From: an uncultured bacterium
Lineage (GTDB): Bacteria > Bacillota > Clostridia > Lachnospirales > Lachnospiraceae
Assembly: GCA_905215775.1 (NCBI GenBank)
Contig: CAJMRM010000015.1
Coordinates: 1 to 46,895 of the forward strand
DNA: 46,895 nt
Reading direction: 5' to 3'
Shown here in pieces: positions 1 through 7,351 of the stretch. The translations under genes and the position numbers were made by a program. The notes beneath the pieces are model-generated. The model was not told where the DNA came from. It saw nothing but the letters and a program-made list of their open reading frames with translations, and made no database searches. Numbering within the stretch: position 1 is the stretch's first letter; each line of letters starts with the position of its first letter.

Positions 1-2
1 AT

Positions 3-44
3 GATATTATCAGCCTTATGGAAGAAAGGGGGATCCAATTATGA
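3..44 (+). CDS. 3' end of an upstream gene, possibly DUF3791-like (partial)
   Basis: Reading from base 3 gives a thirteen-residue tail, DIISLMEERGIQL, then TGA. The stop overlaps the ATG of the next gene by the ATGA pattern typical of coupled operon genes. The tail resembles the end of DUF3791 proteins, which often flank DUF3990 genes, but thirteen residues are too few to prove this. The rest lies outside the window. Confidence 0.3.
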   Translation, partial: DIISLMEERGIQL

Positions 45-514
45 TTTTATATCACGGTTCCTACCTGAAAATCCAGGCTCCCGATTTAGTACACTCCAGA
101 GAAACTGTTGATTTTGGACGTGGTTTTTATACAACCCCGATTTATGAGCAGGCAGTAAAGTGGTGTGAAAAATTTAAGCGACGTGGTAAAAGCGGAATTG
201 TTTCCCATTACAGCTTTGATGAACTGGCTTATCAGAAACTCAAAATCCTGAAATTTGACAGCTATTCTGAAGAATGGCTCGATTTCATTCTGAAGTGCAG
301 GACCGGGAACGATACAACGGATTATGACATCGTGATCGGCGGTGTCGCAAATGATAAAGTCTTTAATACTGTTGAACTTTACTTCGACCATTTAATTGAT
401 AAGAATGAGGCTATCCGCCGATTACGTTATGAAACCCCAAATCTCCAGATATGCTTCCGCACACAAACAGCTCTTGATGAATATCTGCATTATGAAGGGA
501 GTGAACAGATTTGA
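41..514 (+). CDS. DUF3990 family protein, putative ADP-ribosyltransferase-like toxin
   Basis: This 157-residue protein begins with the YHGS motif (residues 4-7) and has FGRGFYTT near residues 26-33 followed by QAVKWC, the signature of DUF3990. The family resembles compact ADP-ribosyltransferase folds: an early His, a Tyr in the GFY block and a late acidic residue, here possibly in TVELYFD. That fold assignment is inference. ATG 41 follows a GGGGG-rich ribosome site and overlaps the upstream stop. Its own stop overlaps the TTG start of a DUF3791 gene, so three frames are tightly coupled. DUF3990 beside DUF3791 is a recurrent pair in gut Clostridia that looks like a toxin-antitoxin module. The region is richer in A+T than what follows, which suggests acquisition. 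Confidence 0.75.
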   Translation: MILYHGSYLKIQAPDLVHSRETVDFGRGFYTTPIYEQAVKWCEKFKRRGKSGIVSHYSFDELAYQKLKILKFDSYSEEWLDFILKCRTGNDTTDYDIVIGGVANDKVFNTVELYFDHLIDKNEAIRRLRYETPNLQICFRTQTALDEYLHYEGSEQI

Positions 515-729
515 CGGCTAATCCTATTTTACTGCAAAAAAAATATGCCCGAATCATTGAGCTATTTTCTACAAAAGAAAATTTGTCTTTCGATGATTCC
601 CTGAATTTTTTCTACCGTTCAACCGTTTATCGCCTAATTAGTGAGGGAGTGTCGGACTTACACTGTATGAGTGATGAGTATCTGGCAGAGGAACTGATTT
701 CGGAGTACGAGGAAAAACATCTCACTTGA
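511..729 (+). CDS. DUF3791 family small protein, likely partner or antitoxin of DUF3990
   Basis: A 72-residue acidic protein with the DUF3791 signature: a helix near SFDDSLNFFYRS, then YRLISEGVSDLHCMSDEYLAEEL. The start is TTG at 511, which shares bases with the preceding TGA. An AAGGGAG ribosome site sits about nine bases upstream, and no in-frame ATG lies near. No catalytic residues are evident. Its small size, acidity and coupling to the DUF3990 gene suit a neutralising partner, but this is inferred from context. A terminator follows about 40 bases later, closing the operon. Confidence 0.72.
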   Translation: MTANPILLQKKYARIIELFSTKENLSFDDSLNFFYRSTVYRLISEGVSDLHCMSDEYLAEELISEYEEKHLT

Positions 730-766
730 AACAATTCACTTTCATTCTAACCTTTCAATATATTGT

Positions 767-798
767 AAAAGGGCCGCTATCACAACTGGCGGCTTTTT
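767..798 (+). terminator. Intrinsic terminator of the DUF3990/DUF3791 operon
   Basis: GCCGC (773-777) pairs with GCGGC (789-793). The stem is extended by G-U and A-U pairs and followed by five T residues. Confidence 0.75.
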
Positions 799-1000
799 AC
801 AACAAGCTTATTAAATATGAGTTACTGGATTTTTAACTTCACACATTTTTCTTAGCACGATACTTCCATACGATATTGACCTTATTGGAAGTAACGAAGC
901 ATGAGGCAAATGCAGTGTTTTGGGCGGTACCAATCTCGGATCTCAGAAAACATCGGCCAGGATTTTACCTGGAATTTACAAATTCATTACCTGAATCCGG
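799..1000. other. Gene-free AT-rich stretch with a possible coding remnant
   Basis: No gene can be supported between the terminator and the promoter at 1001. One frame stays open from 837 to a TGA at 1002-1004 (55 codons) and reads protein-like (for example HEANAVFWAVPISDL). It has no convincing start or ribosome site, so it may be the remnant of a lost gene. Confidence 0.3.
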
Positions 1001-1029
1001 TTGACGGGGGGACAAAAATCCTGTATGTT
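1001..1029 (+). promoter_or_regulatory. Sigma-A promoter for the HD-hydrolase operon
   Basis: TTGACG (1001-1006), a 17-base spacer and TATGTT (1024-1029). Transcription should start near 1036. This rules out upstream ATG codons such as 901 and supports the TTG start at 1084. Confidence 0.7.
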
Positions 1030-1083
1030 GGAGAGGTGACAAGAGAAGAAAAGAAGAGAATCAGAGATAAGAGGAGAAACGAA

Positions 1084-1740
1084 TTGACGTATAAGGACAT
1101 CCGGGAGAACAGAGAGGTTCTCGCATATTTGAAAAAAGGAAACGATAATCTTGGGACCATGGGCTTTACGGACCATTCCGGGGCCCATTGCGCCATGGTG
1201 GCGGAGCGGGCGGCCATGATCCTGGAAAAATTTGGATACAGCGAGCATGATAGGGAGGTGGCGAGGATCGCCGGCTTCATGCACGACATGGGCAACGCCA
1301 TCAACCGGCACCGTCATGCAGAATACGGGGCGCTTCTGGCCGAGCAGATCCTGTCCAGAACGGACCTGCCCCTGGAGGACCGGGTCACGGTGGTCTCCGC
1401 CATCGGAAACCATGACGAATCCACCGGAGGGGCTGTGGATGCCATTTCGGCGGCCCTGATCATTGCGGATAAGACCGACGTAAGAAGAAACCGCGTAAGG
1501 AATAAGGACAAGGCCAGCTTTGATATCCACGACCGGGTCAATTATGCGGTCACTGAGGCAAGGCTGACCGTATGCCCGGAGAAAAAGCTGGTCACACTGG
1601 ATCTGCAGATCGACGAGGATATCTGCTCCATGCTGGAGTATTTCGAGATCTTCCTGGAGCGGATGCTCATGTGCCGCAGGGCCTCAGAGATGCTGGGAGC
1701 CAAGTTTAAGATGACGGCCAACGGAAGCAAGATCGTTTAA
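1084..1740 (+). CDS. HD-domain metal-dependent phosphohydrolase
   Basis: A 218-residue protein with His ligands near residues 31-35, the HD pair at 67-68 in FMHDMGN, NHDE at 109-112, and a late Asp in ADKTD near 129. These features define an HD-superfamily phosphohydrolase; the substrate is unknown, with nucleotides or signalling nucleotides most common. I chose TTG 1084 because AGGAG lies eight bases upstream, relatives begin with an M-x-Y-x-D segment like this one, and the promoter at 1001-1029 lies inside any longer version. The extra 61 upstream codons look non-coding. The dus and thioesterase genes follow in the same direction, probably on the same transcript. Confidence 0.85.
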   Translation: MTYKDIRENREVLAYLKKGNDNLGTMGFTDHSGAHCAMVAERAAMILEKFGYSEHDREVARIAGFMHDMGNAINRHRHAEYGALLAEQILSRTDLPLEDRVTVVSAIGNHDESTGGAVDAISAALIIADKTDVRRNRVRNKDKASFDIHDRVNYAVTEARLTVCPEKKLVTLDLQIDEDICSMLEYFEIFLERMLMCRRASEMLGAKFKMTANGSKIV

Positions 1741-1784
1741 GGCGGAGAGCCGGACGGAAGACGGCGGCTGGATACAGGAGGAAT

Positions 1785-2768
1785 ATGGAGTTTTATTTTG
1801 CCCCCATGGAGGGGATCACCAGTTACACATACAGAAATCTGCATCATAAATTTTTCGGCGGGGTGGAAAAGTATTACACCCCATTTTTGTCGCCCAGCGC
1901 GGAAAACGGCCTGAGCACCAGGGAGCTGAGGGACGTGCTGCCGGAGCATAACGGAGAGGTCAGTCCGGTGCCCCAGCTTCTGGTCAATCACCCGGAGAGC
2001 TTTCTTAAGGGGGCCAGGGCTCTGCGGGATCTGGGATACCGGGAGATCAATCTGAACCTGGGCTGCCCGTCGGGGACGGTGACAGCCAAGAAAAAGGGTT
2101 CGGGCCTTCTGATGTACCCGGAGGAGCTGGATGCGCTCCTGGACCGGATCTTTTCGGATCCCATGGTGACAGGCGGGGAGATCCTGGTGTCTGTAAAGAC
2201 CAGGATCGGGAAAAATTCCCCGGAGGAGTGGCCGCGGCTCATGGAGATCTATAACCAGTATCCCATTTACCAGCTGACCATCCACCCCAGGATCCAGAAG
2301 GATTTTTATAAGAATCATCCGGATCTGGAGGTGTTCTCCAGCACCCTGGAGGCCAGTAAAAACCCGGTGGTATATAACGGAGATATTTTTACGGCGGCAG
2401 ATTACAGACAGTTCCGGGACCGGTTTCCGTCGGTGGAGCGGATCATGCTGGGCCGGGGGCTGATCATGGACCCGGAGCTGGGAGAAAGGCTTCTGAACAC
2501 AGAGGCAGAGGAAGGCGGAGGAGAGCCGGAGGCCGGCCCGGACCTGGCCCGCTTAAGACAGTTCCATGACGCCCTGCTTGAGGCCTATGAGGAGCGGATG
2601 AGCGGGGACAGGAACGTACTGTTCCGGATGAAGGAGCTGTGGGCTCATATGATCGTCCAGTTCCCGGGCTGTCCGAAGCTGGAAAAGAGGATAAAGAAGT
2701 CCGCCTGCCTTTCAGAATATACGGGGGCGGTGGACGAGCTGTTTAAGGAGGCGGGCTATGGACTATAA
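1785..2768 (+). CDS. dus: tRNA-dihydrouridine synthase family protein
   Basis: A 327-residue TIM-barrel flavoprotein that reduces uridines to dihydrouridine in tRNA D or variable loops, using FMN and NAD(P)H. Visible motifs are APMEG at residues 6-10, the NLNLGCPS block with the catalytic Cys at 94, KTRIG, a TIHPR-containing strand, and the FMN phosphate region (YNGDIF, then MLGRGL). The length matches the family. ATG 1785 follows CAGGAGG. It lies 44 bases after the HD gene, and its end overlaps the thioesterase start by eleven bases, so the genes are probably co-transcribed. Which subfamily (DusB or another) cannot be told from motifs alone. Confidence 0.9.
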   Translation: MEFYFAPMEGITSYTYRNLHHKFFGGVEKYYTPFLSPSAENGLSTRELRDVLPEHNGEVSPVPQLLVNHPESFLKGARALRDLGYREINLNLGCPSGTVTAKKKGSGLLMYPEELDALLDRIFSDPMVTGGEILVSVKTRIGKNSPEEWPRLMEIYNQYPIYQLTIHPRIQKDFYKNHPDLEVFSSTLEASKNPVVYNGDIFTAADYRQFRDRFPSVERIMLGRGLIMDPELGERLLNTEAEEGGGEPEAGPDLARLRQFHDALLEAYEERMSGDRNVLFRMKELWAHMIVQFPGCPKLEKRIKKSACLSEYTGAVDELFKEAGYGL

Positions 2769-3156
2769 GGAACAGATGGAGCGGGCCAACGAAAGGAATG
2801 CGTTTATGATCCATAACGGCGTCCGGGCCGCAGCGCTTTCAGAGGATGCGGCCCGGGTGGAAATGGATCCGGAAAAGACCTCCCTGAATTCCATGGGTGG
2901 CATCCATGCGGGACTGATGTTTCTTATGGCGGAGGCGGCTGCGGGGCTTCTGGTGAGGAATGACGGGAGGACATGCGTGACCATCGACTCCTCCTTCCGG
3001 TTCCTGCGTTCTGCCGGACCGTCGGAGTCCCTGTATGCGGAGGCCAGGCTCACAAAAAGAGGCCGGACCGTGTCCTTCTGCCATTCCGGCGTTTACGGAA
3101 GGGATTCCGGAAAGCTTTTGGCAGAGGGGGATTTTACATTTTTCTGCCAGGAGTGA
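2758..3156 (+). CDS. PaaI/YigI-type hotdog-fold acyl-CoA thioesterase
   Basis: A 132-residue single hotdog domain. The block NSMGGIHAGLMFLMAE (residues 44-59) is the active-site helix of PaaI-like thioesterases, with GGIHAG at the substrate pocket; a VTIDSSFRFLRS strand follows. Such enzymes hydrolyse acyl- or aryl-CoA thioesters, and the substrate here is not predictable. It starts inside the last codons of dus (eleven-base overlap) and probably depends on translational coupling. It is the last gene before a new promoter and resistance leader. Confidence 0.8.
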   Translation: MDYKEQMERANERNAFMIHNGVRAAALSEDAARVEMDPEKTSLNSMGGIHAGLMFLMAEAAAGLLVRNDGRTCVTIDSSFRFLRSAGPSESLYAEARLTKRGRTVSFCHSGVYGRDSGKLLAEGDFTFFCQE

Positions 3157-3183
3157 GGCGGCGGCTCCGGCTGCCGCTTCTGG

Positions 3184-3212
3184 TTGACACTCCAGGGAAA
3201 GCGTGGTAGAAT
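3184..3212 (+). promoter_or_regulatory. Strong sigma-A promoter of the ABC-F leader
   Basis: A consensus TTGACA (3184-3189), a 17-base spacer and TAGAAT (3207-3212). It lies some 270 bases before the ABC-F start, which gives a long untranslated leader. Confidence 0.8.
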
Positions 3213-3242
3213 GGGCGGTAACTGACAGGAAGGGGTGGAAGG

Positions 3243-3254
3243 ATGAGAAAATAA
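3243..3254 (+). CDS. Three-codon leader peptide (Met-Arg-Lys) upstream ORF
   Basis: ATG AGA AAA TAA directly follows an AGGAAGGGG ribosome site at 3227-3235 with suitable spacing, just downstream of the promoter start. Very short upstream ORFs in leaders of antibiotic-resistance ABC-F genes are known to sense stalled ribosomes. This one fits that arrangement by position; translation is not proven. Confidence 0.5.
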   Translation: MRK

Positions 3255-3285
3255 TCGGCTTTTGATGACATGAAGCTTTTAAATG

Positions 3286-3357
3286 GTATGGGTCGCGGGA
3301 TCCATACGGTTTTTCATGCCGCCAGAAGTGGATTATGTTCTCATAACCCCTTTTTTT
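3286..3357 (+). promoter_or_regulatory. Leader hairpins: probable antiterminator/terminator region
   Basis: Two hairpins lie between the leader peptide and the main terminator. GTATGG (3286-3291) pairs with CCATAC (3302-3307) ahead of GGTTTTT. GG-TTATG (3330-3337) pairs with CATAACCC (3342-3349) ahead of seven T residues (3351-3357). CCGCC at 3319-3323 can also pair with GGCGG at 3418-3422 in the downstream terminator, a possible antiterminator. Confidence 0.5.
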
Positions 3358-3400
3358 CGTGCGTAAATTTGCAGATGAAGGACGGAATGTGATACATAAT

Positions 3401-3432
3401 GGAACTGTCTGGCAGCAGGCGGTTCCTTTTTT
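3401..3432 (+). terminator. Attenuator terminator ahead of the ABC-F gene
   Basis: GGAACTG (3401-3407) pairs with CGGTTCC (3420-3426), including one G-U pair, and is followed by six T residues. It sits about 50 bases before the ABC-F ATG and inside the transcript from the 3184 promoter. It should stop transcription unless the leader refolds. Confidence 0.65.
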
Positions 3433-3483
3433 GTGCCCGGAAATAGGATTCCGGCTGCGGGGGCCGCAAAAGGAGGGATTTAT

Positions 3484-5016
3484 ATGGCACAGATCCGGGT
3501 AAAAGATCTTACATTCTGCTACGACGGAGGTATTGACAATATTTTTGAGAACGCTTCCTTTTCCATCGATACGGATTGGAGACTGGGATTCATCGGAAGA
3601 AACGGAAAGGGGAAGACTACTTTTTTAAATCTGCTGCTGGGAAAATACCAATACCGGGGCGTCATCGACGCGCCCTCCGGGTTCCGGTATTTTCCCTATC
3701 AGGTCACGGAACGCCAGATGGGGATGGAGGCCTGGGAGTTTCTGGATGAGCTGGAAGCGGGCTGCGAGCTCTGGCAGGCGGCCCGAGAGCTGGCGGACCT
3801 GGGAGAAACGGACGAGATCCTTTACCGGCCCTTTGGAAGCCTGAGCCCGGGAGAACGGACAAAGATCCTGCTGGCTGTTATGTTTGCCGGGAACGGCGGC
3901 TTTTTTCTCATCGACGAGCCCACCAACCATCTGGACCGGGAGGCCAGGGAAACGGTGCAGACGTACCTGGCGTTAAAAAAGGGCTTTATCCTGGTGTCCC
4001 ACGACAGGGATCTGCTGGACGCCTGTACGGATCACTGTCTGGTGCTGAACCGGAAGACCATTGAGGTGATGAACGGGAGCTTTTCTGTCTGGTGGGAAAA
4101 TAAGACCCGAAAGGACCAGTTTGCCGCATCGGAAAACGAAAAGCACCTGAAGGAGATCCGAAAGCTTAGGGAGGCCTCGGCCCGGGCCGCCGGATGGGCA
4201 GATAAGAATGAGCGCACCAAGATCGGCTACGATCCCATCAAGGAGCATGACCGGGGGAATGGATCGCGCAGCTACATCGGAGCCAAAACGAAGAAGATGC
4301 AGAGCCGTGTAAAGCAGATGGAAAAACGGATCGGCCGGGAGATCCGGGAGAAGGAGGGACTGCTGAAGGATCTGGAGGTCCCCGCAGATCTGAAGCTCAC
4401 AAAGCTGTCCCACCACAAGTCGGTGCTTGTGGAAGCCAGGGATTACAGCATACGGTACAGAGATGCCGGGAGGCCGGTTTTTGAAGGGCTGGGCTTTTCC
4501 ATAGAAAAAGGAGACCGGACGGCTCTCAGCGGAAGAAACGGCTGTGGAAAATCGACTCTGATCCGGGCGATCCTGGGGAAAAATGGCCAGGGAAGCGGGC
4601 TTTTGGATGTGGAGGAGGCCGGCGTCTGCCGGACGGCGGCGGGACTTGTGATCTCCTATATGGGACAGGAGGCCTCAGGCCTTAAGGGGTCTGTCCGGGA
4701 CCTTTGCCGGGAACGGGGCCTGGATGAAAGCCTGTTCCTGGCGGTCCTGCGCCAGCTGGACTTTGAACGCACCCAGTTCCTTAAAAACATGGAGGATTAT
4801 TCCGAGGGGCAGAAAAAGAAGGTCCTTCTGGCAGCCAGCCTGGTAACGCCGGCCCATCTTTATATCTGGGACGAGCCTCTCAATTATATCGATGTGTTTT
4901 CCAGGATGCAGATCGAAACGCTTCTGCTGGAATACCAGCCCACTATGCTGTTCGTGGAGCATGACGCAGGCTTCTGCCGGAGGATCGCAACGAAGACCAT
5001 CCGGCTCGACGGCTAG
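3484..5016 (+). CDS. Lsa/CplR-like ABC-F ribosomal protection protein
   Basis: A 510-residue cytoplasmic protein with two ATP-binding cassettes and no membrane segment, as in ABC-F factors that remove lincosamides, pleuromutilins and streptogramin A from ribosomes. The first cassette has Walker A GRNGKGKT near 38-45, signature LSPGE near 120-124 and DEPTNHLD near 144-151. A charged linker spans about 208-308. The second cassette has GRNGCGKS near 350-357, and YIWDEPLNYIDVF is characteristic of Lsa-type proteins. ATG 3484 follows AGGAGG; the possible GTG start at 3433 would add 17 poor residues. It is expressed through a leader with a tiny ORF and terminators, which fits drug-induced attenuation. 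Drug range is inferred, not visible. Confidence 0.87.
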   Translation: MAQIRVKDLTFCYDGGIDNIFENASFSIDTDWRLGFIGRNGKGKTTFLNLLLGKYQYRGVIDAPSGFRYFPYQVTERQMGMEAWEFLDELEAGCELWQAARELADLGETDEILYRPFGSLSPGERTKILLAVMFAGNGGFFLIDEPTNHLDREARETVQTYLALKKGFILVSHDRDLLDACTDHCLVLNRKTIEVMNGSFSVWWENKTRKDQFAASENEKHLKEIRKLREASARAAGWADKNERTKIGYDPIKEHDRGNGSRSYIGAKTKKMQSRVKQMEKRIGREIREKEGLLKDLEVPADLKLTKLSHHKSVLVEARDYSIRYRDAGRPVFEGLGFSIEKGDRTALSGRNGCGKSTLIRAILGKNGQGSGLLDVEEAGVCRTAAGLVISYMGQEASGLKGSVRDLCRERGLDESLFLAVLRQLDFERTQFLKNMEDYSEGQKKKVLLAASLVTPAHLYIWDEPLNYIDVFSRMQIETLLLEYQPTMLFVEHDAGFCRRIATKTIRLDG

Positions 5017-5062
5017 ATCCCGGCGCATATTGGGCCTCTGCTGTTTCATATACTGATACGAC

Positions 5063-5083
5063 GAAGGCCCTGGGGGCTTTTTC
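5063..5083 (+). terminator. Intrinsic terminator of the ABC-F gene
   Basis: A compact hairpin, AAGGCCC pairing with GGGCTTT around a TGG loop, followed by T residues. It abuts the start codon of the deacetylase gene and occupies its expected ribosome-binding region. Confidence 0.6.
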
Positions 5084-5815
5084 ATGGACAAGAGACTGAA
5101 AAAAATGACGGCCATATTTTTCCTGGCGGCTGCGGCTGATCTTTTCCTGGCGGCTGTACTCCTGGCTTCCCTGGCCCGACAGAGGGCGGAAGGGGCCGCA
5201 GCCCTGGGCGCGGGACAGGTGGTGGAGGATGGCGGCTGGGACGGGCCGGGAACGGAGGAGGCCGGAGCCGTGGCTTTGACCTTTGACGACGGCCCCAATG
5301 CCCGATATACGGAGGCCCTTCTGGACGGCCTTAAGGAGCGAGGGATCCAGGCATCGTTTTTCCTGGCGGGCCAGTGCATCGAAGGGAACGAGGCCACCGT
5401 AAGGAGGATGGCGGAGGAGGGCCACCTCATCGGCGTCCACTGCATGGAGCACAGGGATCTGACAAAGGAGCCGGAGGAGGCAGCGGCAAAGCAGCTGATG
5501 GATACGGCGGCCATGATTAAGGAGATCACAGGGCGGGAGCCGGAATATATGCGCCCGCCCTTTGGAAAGTGGAGCAGCGGCCTGCAGGAGGCGGTTTCCA
5601 TGGAGCCGGTGTTCTGGAGCGTGGACTCCCTGGACTGGAAGCTCCAGGATACGGGCCGGATCGTAAAGCGGGTCCTGAAGGATACGGAGAACGGGGATAT
5701 CATCCTGATGCATGATGAGTTCCGGACGTCTGTGGAGGCGGCCCTGGAGATCATTGACAACCTTCTGGCAAAGGGCTATACTTTTGTTACGGTAGATGAA
5801 CTGATTATAGATTAA
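5084..5815 (+). CDS. Polysaccharide deacetylase (NodB domain), membrane-anchored
   Basis: A 243-residue protein with one hydrophobic N-terminal segment (residues 8-31), a short linker and a NodB carbohydrate esterase domain. Seen are TFDDGP (66-71) with catalytic and metal Asp residues, HCMEH (119-123) giving the two metal His ligands, RPPFG, WSVDSLDW and ILMHD, so all core motifs are present. Such enzymes remove N-acetyl groups from peptidoglycan or similar glycans outside the membrane. In spore formers they may act on spore cortex, but nothing here proves that role. The start is uncertain: ATG 5084 and the internal ATG 5105 both lack a good ribosome site because a terminator hairpin sits just upstream. 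Confidence 0.85.
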   Translation: MDKRLKKMTAIFFLAAAADLFLAAVLLASLARQRAEGAAALGAGQVVEDGGWDGPGTEEAGAVALTFDDGPNARYTEALLDGLKERGIQASFFLAGQCIEGNEATVRRMAEEGHLIGVHCMEHRDLTKEPEEAAAKQLMDTAAMIKEITGREPEYMRPPFGKWSSGLQEAVSMEPVFWSVDSLDWKLQDTGRIVKRVLKDTENGDIILMHDEFRTSVEAALEIIDNLLAKGYTFVTVDELIID

Positions 5816-5825
5816 GAGGAATACC

Positions 5826-7154
5826 ATGGATTTATTTGATTATATGCGGACAAATACGATGGAAAAGGAAGCACCTCTGGCCTCGCGGATGCGGCCGGTG
5901 ACCCTGGACGAGGTGGTGGGACAGCACCATATAATAGGAAAGGATAAGCTGCTGTACCGGGCCATCAAGGCCGACAAGCTGGGCTCGGTGATCTTTTACG
6001 GCCCGCCGGGAACGGGAAAAACCACCCTGGCGAAGGTGATCGCCAATACCACCAGCTCCCGGTTCTGCCAGATCAATGCCACCATAGCCGGGAAAAAGGA
6101 TATGGAGGACATTGTAAAGGAGGCGAAGGATGCCCTGGGCATGTACGGAAAGAAGACCATCCTGTTTGTGGATGAGATCCACCGGTTCAATAAAAGCCAG
6201 CAGGATTATCTTCTTCCGTTTGTGGAGGACGGTACGGTGACCCTCATTGGGGCCACCACGGAAAATCCGTATTTTGAGGTCAACAACGCCCTTCTTTCCA
6301 GGTCCCGGATCTTTGAGCTGCGGCCCCTGGAGCGGCAGGATATTAAGGAGCTGGTGCTCCGTGCGGTTTATGATGAGAAAAAGGGCATGGGCGCATACGG
6401 GGCGGATATCACCGACGAGGCGGCGGAGTTTTTGGCGGATGTGGCCAACGGGGACGCCCGGGCGGCCTTAAATGCCGTGGAGCTGGGAATCCTTACCACA
6501 AAGCAGTCGGAGGACGGAAGGATCCACATTACCCTTCCAGTGGCAGCCGAATGCATCCAGAAGCGGGCTGTCCGGTACGATAAGGACGGGGACAACCATT
6601 ATGATACGGTGTCCGCCTTTATAAAGAGCATGCGGGGTTCCGATCCCGATGCGGCCCTTTATTATCTGGCCCGGATGCTGTACGCCGGGGAGGACGTGAA
6701 GTTCATTGCCAGGCGGATCATCATCTGCGCTGCCGAGGATGTGGGAAACGCCGATCCCAATGCCCTTACGGTGGCTGTGAGCGCCGCCCAGGCGGTGGAG
6801 CGGATCGGTCTGCCCGAGGGTCAGATCCCGCTGGCAGAGGCAGTGACCTATGTGGCGACAGCGCCCAAGAGCAATGCGGCCTGTCTGGGGATCTTTAAGG
6901 CCATGGAGGCGGTGCGGTCGGAAAAAACGCCTCCGGTTCCTGTCCATCTCCAGGATAAGCATTATAAGGGAGCGGAGAAGCTGGGCCATGGACTGGGATA
7001 TAAGTATGCCCATGACTATCCCAAACATTATGTAAAGCAGCAGTATCTTCCCGACGGCATGGAGGATTGTGTATTTTATGAGCCCACGGAAAACGGATAT
7101 GAAAAGAGGATCCGGGCGCATATGGAGTGGCTGAAGGGGGAGGACGGGGCCTGA
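5826..7154 (+). CDS. rarA: Replication-associated recombination protein A (RarA/MgsA AAA ATPase)
   Basis: A 442-residue clamp-loader-like AAA+ ATPase acting at stalled replication forks. It shows the RPVTLDEVVGQHH opening, Walker A GPPGTGKTT at 59-67, Walker B ILFVDEIHR at 112-120, sensor 1 ATTENP near 143-148, and a C-terminal MgsA tetramerisation domain (DKHYKGAEKLGHG region). The length is normal. ATG 5826 follows AGAGG and lies ten bases after the deacetylase stop, so the two may share a transcript. A GC-rich inverted repeat covers its last codons (about 7136-7165) without a T run. Confidence 0.93.
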   Translation: MDLFDYMRTNTMEKEAPLASRMRPVTLDEVVGQHHIIGKDKLLYRAIKADKLGSVIFYGPPGTGKTTLAKVIANTTSSRFCQINATIAGKKDMEDIVKEAKDALGMYGKKTILFVDEIHRFNKSQQDYLLPFVEDGTVTLIGATTENPYFEVNNALLSRSRIFELRPLERQDIKELVLRAVYDEKKGMGAYGADITDEAAEFLADVANGDARAALNAVELGILTTKQSEDGRIHITLPVAAECIQKRAVRYDKDGDNHYDTVSAFIKSMRGSDPDAALYYLARMLYAGEDVKFIARRIIICAAEDVGNADPNALTVAVSAAQAVERIGLPEGQIPLAEAVTYVATAPKSNAACLGIFKAMEAVRSEKTPPVPVHLQDKHYKGAEKLGHGLGYKYAHDYPKHYVKQQYLPDGMEDCVFYEPTENGYEKRIRAHMEWLKGEDGA

Positions 7155-7200
7155 TGGCCCTCCCCCGGAGCCTGGTGCCGGAAGAAAATTGAAATTTTTC

Positions 7201-7229
7201 TTTTCAAGACCGGAAGTTTGCGCTATAAT
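7201..7229 (+). promoter_or_regulatory. Probable promoter of rho
   Basis: A perfect -10, TATAAT (7224-7229), lies 17 bases after a weak -35, TTTTCA (7201-7206). It would give a leader of about 115 bases before rho. Confidence 0.6.
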
Positions 7230-7351
7230 AAGAACATATCCAAAGCCGGAGGGCATCGCCGGACGGCTGTTATACTTATCTATCAAATATCTGAAATGTC
7301 TTGTGAATCCCCAATGATAAACAGCAGAAACAGAAATTAAGGAGAGAATCT

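Noticed and set aside
901..1083. Longer HD-hydrolase frame starting at ATG 901
   Set aside because: The promoter at 1001-1029 lies inside it, its 61 extra residues look non-coding, and TTG 1084 has a good AGGAG site.
4675..5827. Long minus-strand open frames opposite the ABC-F end and deacetylase
   Set aside because: They span a terminator and two genes, have no ribosome sites and show Arg/Ser/Pro-rich shadow composition.
7136..7165. GC-rich inverted repeat over the end of rarA
   Set aside because: No T tract follows, so it is not called as an intrinsic terminator.
6468..7286. 272-codon minus-strand frame opposite rarA
   Set aside because: Shadow of a GC-rich gene, no family resemblance and no start signals.
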